Shown here piece by piece: positions 13,706 to 18,648 of a stretch of 18,648 nt of DNA (positions are counted from its first letter, which is position 1; every line of letters starts with the position of its first letter). The position numbers were made by a program, and so were the translations under genes. The notes below the pieces were generated by a model, which worked only from the letters and a program-made list of their open reading frames with translations, was not told the origin of the DNA and ran no database searches. This DNA is from an uncultured Eubacteriales bacterium (GTDB lineage: Bacteria; Bacillota; Clostridia; Oscillospirales; Oscillospiraceae). Location: the NCBI GenBank assembly GCA_900544975.1, contig UQXI01000043.1, positions 1-18,648 on the forward strand, given 5' to 3'.

Positions 13706-14893
13706 ATGGTATCGAAAGAAATGTGGGCCCTGGGCGCCAACCGTTCGGTGATTCGGGACCTGTTTGAGTATGGCCTGCAGCAGGCCAAGGTGGTGGGGCC
13801 AGAGAATGTATTTGATTACAGCTTGGGCAACCCCTCGATCCCCTCTCCTCCCCAGGTGAATGAAGCGGTGGCGGAGATTCTCCGGGATATGGACAGCATT
13901 CAAGTTCATGGTTATACCTCTGCCTTGGGCGATCTGGAGACCAGAAGCGCCATTGCAGCGGATTTGAACAACCGCTACGGGGCGGGAATCCGGCCGGAAA
14001 ATCTGTTCATCTGCTGTGGCGCAGCACCTGGCCTCATTGCCATTATGCGGGCGCTGGCGGGGACGAAGGAAGCGGAATTTGTGGCCATTGCCCCCTTCTT
14101 CCCGGAGTACCGGCCATTTGCCAAGGCGGCGGGCGGCAACCTGGTGGTGGTTCCCGCGGATACGGAGCATTTCCAGGTCAATTTGGAGGCGTTGGAGGCG
14201 GCCCTCACTCCCAACACCCAGGCGGTCATTGTGAATTCTCCCAATAACCCCACCGGTACGGTGTACACTTCCGAGACCATCCAGGCCCTGGGCCGGCTGC
14301 TCACCCGGAAGGGGGAGGAGTATGGCCATCCCATTTATATCCTGGCCGATGAGCCTTACCGGGAACTGGTCTACGGCGAGGTGGAGGTGCCGTTCATCCC
14401 CAATCTCTACGATCATACCATCGTTTGCTACTCTTACTCCAAGTCTCTGTCCCTGCCGGGCGAGCGCATTGGCTACATTTGCGTACCCGATCGGGCGGCA
14501 GACAGCAAGGATCTGTATGCAGCAATCGCGGGAGCGGCCCGGGCCGGCGGCCATGTATGTGCCCCCTCCCTGTGGCAGAAGGTGATTGCCCGCTGCGCGC
14601 ACCTGCGTCCGGATCTGGAAGCTTACGATCGGAATCGGAAGCTTCTCCAGGAGAGCCTCACCAAGATGGGGTACCGGATGGCCAGCCCTGACGGTGCATT
14701 CTACCTGTTCATTCAGGCTCCCAATGGGGACGACCTGGCATTTTCGGAAATGGCCAAGCAGAAAAACCTCCTCCTGGTCCCCGGCGTCGGCTTTGACTGC
14801 CCGGGCTGGTTCCGCATTTGCTACTGCGTCTCCTATGACATGATTCAGAGAAGCTTGCCGGTTTTCCAAGAACTGATGGAAGCCTGCCGGTAA
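13706..14893 (+). CDS. Class I PLP-dependent aminotransferase
   Basis: Exchanges an amino group between an amino acid and a 2-oxo acid. The 395-residue fold-type I enzyme shows HGYTSALGDLETR (68-80), NSPNNPTG (177-184, cofactor and substrate contact), ADEPYRE with Asp215 and Tyr218 for PLP, the Schiff-base Lys246 in SYSKSLS, PGERIGY (251-257) and a late arginine in GWFRICYCVS that should bind the substrate carboxylate. AGGAGGT lies 6 nt before ATG 13706. It is the last gene of the buk-ptb-iorAB run, followed by a strong terminator. In this setting it most likely makes the aryl pyruvate used by IorAB; the amino acid specificity cannot be read from the sequence. Confidence 0.93.
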   Translation: MVSKEMWALGANRSVIRDLFEYGLQQAKVVGPENVFDYSLGNPSIPSPPQVNEAVAEILRDMDSIQVHGYTSALGDLETRSAIAADLNNRYGAGIRPENLFICCGAAPGLIAIMRALAGTKEAEFVAIAPFFPEYRPFAKAAGGNLVVVPADTEHFQVNLEALEAALTPNTQAVIVNSPNNPTGTVYTSETIQALGRLLTRKGEEYGHPIYILADEPYRELVYGEVEVPFIPNLYDHTIVCYSYSKSLSLPGERIGYICVPDRAADSKDLYAAIAGAARAGGHVCAPSLWQKVIARCAHLRPDLEAYDRNRKLLQESLTKMGYRMASPDGAFYLFIQAPNGDDLAFSEMAKQKNLLLVPGVGFDCPGWFRICYCVSYDMIQRSLPVFQELMEACR

Positions 14894-14905
14894 TGGAATA
14901 TGTGA

Positions 14906-14942
14906 AATACTCCGGGGTCGTAACATGGCCCCGGGTATTTTT
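14906..14942 (+). terminator. Rho-independent terminator of the buk-to-aminotransferase operon
   Basis: AATAC, one bulged T, then CCGGGGTC (14906-14919) pairs with GGCCCCGG-GTATT (14927-14939), giving 13 bp around a 7-nt loop. A run of five T follows (14938-14942). It starts 13 nt after the aminotransferase stop. Confidence 0.9.
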
Positions 14943-15029
14943 ATGGTATGCATTGGCAATGCCTGGAGTTTCTCATCCGTTGGCCATTGTGCACAAAAAA
15001 ACGGATTTGATTTTGAATAAACTGCGGGA

Positions 15030-15058
15030 TTGCATTGCCTGAGATAGTGAGGTAAAAT
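15030..15058 (+). promoter_or_regulatory. Promoter of the leucine-rich-repeat surface protein
   Basis: TTGCAT (15030-15035), 17-nt spacer, TAAAAT (15053-15058). Transcription would start near 15065, giving a leader of about 80 nt. Confidence 0.6.
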
Positions 15059-15067
15059 AAAAAGAAC

Positions 15068-15095
15068 CTACCTGCAATTTGCGTTACACAGGTAG
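15068..15095 (+). promoter_or_regulatory. Inverted repeat at the start of the surface-protein leader
   Basis: CTACCTG (15068-15074) and CAGGTAG (15089-15095) are perfect complements around a 14-nt loop, placed directly after the expected transcription start. It may be a 5' stabilising hairpin or an operator. Confidence 0.45.
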
Positions 15096-15145
15096 AACAT
15101 TTCTAGACCGTACACTGCGTGGTTCATTTGCGGAGAGGAGACGTT

Positions 15146-17500
15146 ATGGGTATGAATCAGTTTAGAAGAAAAGTGGCGCTACTTTTGGTGGCAATGCTGC
15201 TGCTCTCCATCACCGCTGTGGCAGCTGACGCGGGCAGTTACAGTGGAACATGGGGAGAGTTGGACTGGCATTTGGATGTAAACAGTGGACGATTGACCAT
15301 TTCCGGAACAGGGGAGATGGAAGAAATGATGCTGATACCTCCACATACCGGGCAAGCGTGGCGTGGTTATACGCATTTAGTATCGGAGATCATTGTGGGA
15401 CCTGGCATTACCAATATTGCATACTGTGCCTTTGCAGAGATGGAACAGCTGAAAAAGGTAAGTCTGCCAGCTGGGTTGGTTCGAATTGATGCGGATGCGT
15501 TTGCGAGTTGCAGCGCTTTAAAGCAGATCCAGATTCCTGCCAGTGTAACAGAGATTGGTCCCTTTGCTTTTGCTGGTTGTACCGCACTGCAGGAAATCGT
15601 ACTGCCCAATGCGGTGGAGAGTATAGGATATCGTGCTTTTGTTGACTGTACGTCTTTGACTGGCGTGACAATCCCTGATCACATTACAAAGATTGAAGCT
15701 GGCACATTTGCGGGCTGCTCGAACTTAATGGAGGTAAATTTGCCAGAGGGGTTGTCTGCCATTTACGATGGAGCGTTTGAGAGGTGTGCGCTGAAGCGCT
15801 TCCAAATCCCTGCTGGTGTTACATATATTGGCAATCATACCCTTTCTGGCTGCCCCTTGGAGGAGATTACTGTCAGCGGTGAAAATGAAAATTTTGTAAT
15901 GCATGATCAGGTTTTATATACAGCAGATCAGACAGAGTTGATTGTGGCACTTCCTACACTCGGCGGTACATATGCAGTTCTGGATGGTGTGACAGTCTTG
16001 CATGGTGGCGCCTTTCAAAACTGTACAGACTTGAGTGTACTATTGCTACCCGCTTCTGTAGAAGCCTTGAATGTTGGGGATTTTTATAGTTGCACCAGTT
16101 TAAGGTCCATTCAGGTAGCAGAGGGGTGCAGGAAGTATCGAAGCGATAACGGGATATTGATTAGCCTGGAATATGAGAGTATCATGTGCTGTCCCCAGAA
16201 ATTTCAGGGTTCTTATACAGTTCCGCAGGATGTGACCCGAATTAATAGCGGCGCTTTTAGAAATTGTACAGGTCTGACAGATATCTACATTCATGGCGAA
16301 ATCATGTCGCTTGGAAGCTACGCATTTATGGGCTGTACCAACTTGCGAGAGGTGACGATAGAAGAGAATACCTCCGACTGGGCAGAGTATGCACACTTGG
16401 TTTTGAGCGGTGGCTTATTTGGCGATTGCACTAGCTTGACCAGCCTATATATACCGGCCAGTGTAAAGGAGATTGAGACCAGAGCATTTGAGGGCTGCGT
16501 GAACTTGACCAGTATTACAGTTTCTGAGAAGAGTACGACCTTTTCCTGCGATGAGGCGGGAAATATTTACAATAAAGCTCAGACCGAGTTGGTGTGTTAC
16601 TTGAATCGCCAAGGTGATACCGTCTATGTGCCAGAAGGTGTCGTAGGATTGAAATTCGGCGCTTTCCAGGGCTGTACATGGTTAAAAGAAATCCATTTGC
16701 CAGAGGGACTCGAATTTATTGGGTCTTGTGCGTTTTCTGGGTGCAGTGGCCTGCAAGAGCTGGAGGTTCCTGCCAGTGTAGAGACTCTCTACGCCGATGC
16801 TTTTTCTGCGTGCGACGAATTGCGGAATATCTATGTGTATCCTACAGAGTGTATGATTCTAAACAACGGATTTTTTGGAAACGAGTTTACGGTCGTTTGG
16901 GGTTATGAAAACTCTAGTGTTCAGGTCTATGCACAGCAGATTGGTCAGAGCTTTCGGGTATTTGGCTCAAAAACTCCGTTTGTAGATGTCAACAGCGATC
17001 GTTTTTTCTATGAACCTGTTGTGTGGGCAGTAGAGCAAAAAATCACAAGGGGTGTCGATGCGACGCACTTTGCCCCCAATGCCAATTGCACCCGCGGACA
17101 GGTAGTGACATTCTTGTGGCGCGCCATGGGTTGCCCGGAACCAGAGGGAATCATGACGGATTTTGTGGACCTGAATCGCAATCGCTATTATTTTAAGGCG
17201 GTGCTGTGGGCGGCAGAACAGGGGATTACGCTGGGTGTAGATGCGAAACATTTTGCTCCAGAAAAAACGGTAACGCGCGGAGAGTTTGTAACGTTCCTGT
17301 GGCGTGCTATGGGACAGCCCACTTCTGTGGCTGAAAACCCCTTCCATGATGTGTCAGATAATCGGTTTTATTATCAGGCGGTCCTTTGGGCAACGGAAAC
17401 GGAAGTGACCAACGGTGTGGAGGAAGGTCGATTTGCGCCGGAGCAGAACTGTACCCGTGGTCAAGTGGTCACGTTCTTGTACCGGTGTTTCGCGAAATGA
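15146..17500 (+). CDS. Secreted BspA-type leucine-rich-repeat protein with three SLH domains
   Basis: A 784-residue cell-surface protein. Residues 1 to about 27 are a signal peptide (NQFRRK then a leucine-rich core, AVA/ADA cleavage region). About residues 80-600 are many BspA-like leucine-rich repeats of roughly 23 residues, with the recurring pattern AFxGCTxLxxIxIPxSVxxIG. The C-terminal part has three surface-layer-homology domains (about 612-665, 672-725 and 732-784), each with FxDV/L...YYxAVLWA...GVxxxxFAPxxxxTRGQ(E)FVTFLWR. SLH domains bind pyruvylated wall polymers, so the repeats are displayed outside and may bind host or partner proteins. ATG 15146 has AGGAG 5 nt upstream, better than the frame's earlier GTG. 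Base composition is more AT-rich than the metabolic genes before it. It is a single gene with its own promoter and terminator. Confidence 0.93.
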   Translation: MGMNQFRRKVALLLVAMLLLSITAVAADAGSYSGTWGELDWHLDVNSGRLTISGTGEMEEMMLIPPHTGQAWRGYTHLVSEIIVGPGITNIAYCAFAEMEQLKKVSLPAGLVRIDADAFASCSALKQIQIPASVTEIGPFAFAGCTALQEIVLPNAVESIGYRAFVDCTSLTGVTIPDHITKIEAGTFAGCSNLMEVNLPEGLSAIYDGAFERCALKRFQIPAGVTYIGNHTLSGCPLEEITVSGENENFVMHDQVLYTADQTELIVALPTLGGTYAVLDGVTVLHGGAFQNCTDLSVLLLPASVEALNVGDFYSCTSLRSIQVAEGCRKYRSDNGILISLEYESIMCCPQKFQGSYTVPQDVTRINSGAFRNCTGLTDIYIHGEIMSLGSYAFMGCTNLREVTIEENTSDWAEYAHLVLSGGLFGDCTSLTSLYIPASVKEIETRAFEGCVNLTSITVSEKSTTFSCDEAGNIYNKAQTELVCYLNRQGDTVYVPEGVVGLKFGAFQGCTWLKEIHLPEGLEFIGSCAFSGCSGLQELEVPASVETLYADAFSACDELRNIYVYPTECMILNNGFFGNEFTVVWGYENSSVQVYAQQIGQSFRVFGSKTPFVDVNSDRFFYEPVVWAVEQKITRGVDATHFAPNANCTRGQVVTFLWRAMGCPEPEGIMTDFVDLNRNRYYFKAVLWAAEQGITLGVDAKHFAPEKTVTRGEFVTFLWRAMGQPTSVAENPFHDVSDNRFYYQAVLWATETEVTNGVEEGRFAPEQNCTRGQVVTFLYRCFAK

Positions 17501-17517
17501 GTCAATCCAATGATCAG

Positions 17518-17553
17518 ATCGGTCCTGCTGCAAAACTGTGGCAGGACCGATTT
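17518..17553 (+). terminator. Hairpin terminator of the surface-protein gene
   Basis: ATCGGTCCTGC (17518-17528) and GCAGGACCGAT (17541-17551) form an 11-bp perfect stem. Only a short TTT follows, so termination strength is uncertain. Confidence 0.7.
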
Positions 17554-17610
17554 CGGATGTATGGAATTGGATGGCTGTGGGCAGAATGGTGGGCAAGGAG
17601 GCGGTAAGAT

Positions 17611-17877
17611 ATGGTAAAGGGTATTTCCAGGCAGGTGATTGTGGTTCGCTCCCCGGACCCCAAGCTGTTTGAGCAGGCGATTTTTATTTTACGGGAGAAC
17701 GCGCTGGGAAAGGATGGCATGTCTGACCGGGCCATTCTGCGCCAGGCGCAGCAGGCAGCAGGTAGCTATGTCCCCAGTGGAAAACAGCGGCGTCACCTTT
17801 TGCAAAGCGGCCCACTGTGGGCTGCTGGAGGCGCGTTGGTCACAGGTTTGTTGTGGATATTGACTGCGGTTTTGTAA
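17611..17877 (+). CDS. Small protein with C-terminal membrane helix, unknown function
   Basis: An 88-residue protein. Residues 1-55 are soluble and basic (VIVVRSPDPKLFEQAIFILRENAL, then a helical DRAILRQAQQAAGSYV). Residues about 67-87 form one membrane helix at the very C-terminus, the layout of a tail-anchored protein. AAGGAGG lies 9 nt before ATG 17611, a strong ribosome site supporting a real gene. It follows the surface-protein terminator; no separate promoter was identified. The SPDPKLFEQAIFI stretch seems familiar from small uncharacterised proteins of Clostridia, but I cannot name a family. Confidence 0.75.
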   Translation: MVKGISRQVIVVRSPDPKLFEQAIFILRENALGKDGMSDRAILRQAQQAAGSYVPSGKQRRHLLQSGPLWAAGGALVTGLLWILTAVL

Positions 17878-17952
17878 GATTGTTACTTGATGTCATACAA
17901 GCAGGATACCCGGATATATCCAGCAAGTACGAGTCCTTGCACTTATGGGATT

Positions 17953-18021
17953 GAACCGCCGTATACGGAACCGTACGTACGGTGGTGGGGGAGCGGGGCT
18001 ATTTAGCCCCTCCTACCCGAT
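17953..18021 (+). mobile_element. 3' remnant of a group IIC intron (domains V and VI)
   Basis: Positions 17953-17987 fold as intron domain V: ACCGCCGTA (17955-17963) pairs with TACGGTGGT (17978-17986, one G-U), then ACG and CGT pair around a GAAC loop, leaving the usual short bulge. The lower stem carries CGC, the catalytic triad of class IIC introns, where most group II introns have AGC. A domain-VI-like stem follows (GGGGC/GCCCC, 17996-18010), then CCTACCCGAT ending at 18021, a typical intron 3' end in AT. The maturase gene and domains I-III are missing upstream, so this is a 5'-deleted relic. Confidence 0.72.
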
Positions 18022-18082
18022 TTGGAGCGAAAGAAGTGCGTGAAGGACAGAAATGCTTTCTCCTGTCTGAAATTGTACGGAC

Positions 18083-18125
18083 TCCCCCCTCCTAGCAGCT
18101 GAAACTGTGGGAGGGGGATAATTTT
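18083..18125 (+). terminator. GC-rich terminator-like hairpin
   Basis: TCCCCCCTCC (18083-18092) pairs with GGAGGGGGA (18110-18118) leaving one C bulged, and CAG (18096-18098) pairs with CTG (18105-18107). The plus strand continues TAATTTTAT, a weak U tract. Class IIC introns favour terminator hairpins as targets, which may explain one so near the intron remnant. Confidence 0.55.
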
Positions 18126-18248
18126 ATATCTAACTACCTACTTGTGAACTGCTGAATCACTTGGCCGATGTCGGTGGAAGCGAGGCCGGAGGCAGTGCCC
18201 ACGGCATTGCCGCAAGCTGTTTTCCTCCAAACTTCGGTAGGGAGTTTT

Positions 18249-18602
18249 CTATTTACCATGAGAGGCAACCGCCAATTTTTTCTGGAGATGGTAAACCATA
18301 ATCTCGATAAATTCCGACGCAGTAGGCGGTTCGCTCATTGGATACCCCGCCATTTTTACCAGTCCATCGCGGTTTACCTTCCAGGCCTTCTCCACTACCA
18401 TACGGATATTCCGTTCTACGGCGCTCCATGTACAGTCGCACATTTCTGCCGCTGGTATGTAGATGCCCTTTTTCACACGGAGTAACCGGTCTTCGTCTTC
18501 CAGTGCTAACTGAATGGCAACGACAGTCCGTTTTTGTGAGATGTAATTTTTGCCGACACCCAGCTTCCGTAGTGTATCCTGGATGATTTGAGCATGTTCC
18601 AT
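18249..18602 (-). CDS. Stand-alone Spo0A C-terminal (effector) domain protein
   Basis: A 117-residue protein that matches only the DNA-binding domain of the sporulation regulator Spo0A. Residues 5-45 give the first helices (IIQDTLRKLGVGKNYISQKRT), 57-75 the recognition region CTWSAVERNIRMVVEKAW (Spo0A has a TxSRVERAIRxAIExAW pattern here), and 88-106 the closing PMSEPPTASEFIEIMVYHL. The phosphate-receiving domain of Spo0A is absent and the open frame gives no room for it. The start is ATG 18602, with AAGGGAG 8 nt upstream. That site lies in one arm of a perfect inverted repeat, so translation or transcription may be controlled there. It should bind 0A-box-like sites without phosphorylation; such short Spo0A_C proteins occur in Clostridia accessory DNA. 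Role unknown. Confidence 0.85.
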   Translation of the reverse strand: MEHAQIIQDTLRKLGVGKNYISQKRTVVAIQLALEDEDRLLRVKKGIYIPAAEMCDCTWSAVERNIRMVVEKAWKVNRDGLVKMAGYPMSEPPTASEFIEIMVYHLQKKLAVASHGK

Positions 18603-18607
18603 GATTT

Positions 18608-18636
18608 AATCTCCCTTCTGTTGTTATAGGGAGATT
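18608..18636 (-). promoter_or_regulatory. Inverted repeat covering the ribosome site of the Spo0A-domain gene
   Basis: AATCTCCCT (18608-18616) and AGGGAGATT (18628-18636) are exact complements around an 11-nt loop. On the minus strand the arm nearest the gene contains the Shine-Dalgarno AGGGAG, so an mRNA hairpin would hide it. As DNA it could instead be an operator. TGTCGTA (18645-18639), one base from a Spo0A box, lies just upstream. Confidence 0.6.
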
Positions 18637-18648
18637 TTACGACAGAAA

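Larger units (their letters stand above)
17878..18248. other. Gene-poor stretch with intron remnant and terminator-like hairpin
   Basis: About 370 bp without a convincing gene. It contains a group IIC intron 3' end (about 17953-18021) and a large GC-rich hairpin (18083-18118). The 75 bp before the intron domain V (17878-17952) may be leftover intron sequence but show nothing decisive. 18125-18248 shows nothing recognisable. Confidence 0.65.

Noticed and set aside
13691..14959. 422-codon open frame on the minus strand
   Set aside because: Antisense shadow of the aminotransferase, running through its terminator.
15146..17500. The repeated segments as a DNA tandem-repeat array
   Set aside because: The repetition is at protein level (leucine-rich repeats); the DNA copies are too diverged to be a true tandem repeat.

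Overview
The window looks like chromosome of a spore-lineage Clostridia bacterium, probably an Oscillospiraceae-type gut anaerobe. This is an inference from the overall GC-rich coding sequence, strong AGGAGG-type ribosome sites, SLH-domain surface protein, a Spo0A-type DNA-binding domain, a group IIC intron remnant and a butyrate-kinase/ferredoxin-oxidoreductase fermentation cluster. No phage, plasmid backbone or CRISPR array is visible.

Layout. 1-45 is the 5' part of a tRNA-Ala(GGC) on the minus strand, with its promoter. 181-552 (-) is a small membrane zinc-ribbon protein. 856-2163 (+) is an orphan nucleotide-handling, TIR/deoxyribosyltransferase-like protein with C-terminal TPR-like repeats; its AT-rich first part and GC-rich second part look like a domain fusion. 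2246-3085 (-) is a DUF975-like membrane protein with a zinc-ribbon tail, 3174-3722 (-) a small Sfp-type phosphopantetheinyl transferase and 3815-4093 (-) a double zinc-ribbon protein. The latter is preceded by a strong promoter and a long structured RNA that may be 6S RNA. 4393-6861 (-) holds a small membrane protein followed by ruvC, ruvA and ruvB. 6927-7856 (-) is a secreted phage-tail-lysozyme-like protein and 7881-8576 (-) a FadR/GntR-type regulator.

From a divergent control region (8577-9078) runs the most coherent system of the window: buk, ptb, iorA, iorB and a class I aminotransferase (9079-14893, +), closed by a strong terminator. Together these five activities can turn an amino acid into a 2-oxo acid, an acyl- or arylacetyl-CoA, an acyl phosphate and finally a free acid plus ATP, reducing ferredoxin on the way. 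The IorAB component points to aromatic amino acids. A sequence matching the FadR-subfamily operator pattern TnGTnnnACnA lies just downstream of the buk promoter, so the divergent regulator is the likely controller.

The right end holds a large secreted protein of BspA-type leucine-rich repeats with three SLH wall anchors (15146-17500, +), a small conserved-looking membrane protein (17611-17877, +), a 3' remnant of a group IIC intron (about 17953-18021) and a stand-alone Spo0A C-terminal DNA-binding domain (18249-18602, -) whose ribosome site lies inside a perfect 9-bp inverted repeat. All family names come from reading motifs by eye; no database search was possible.
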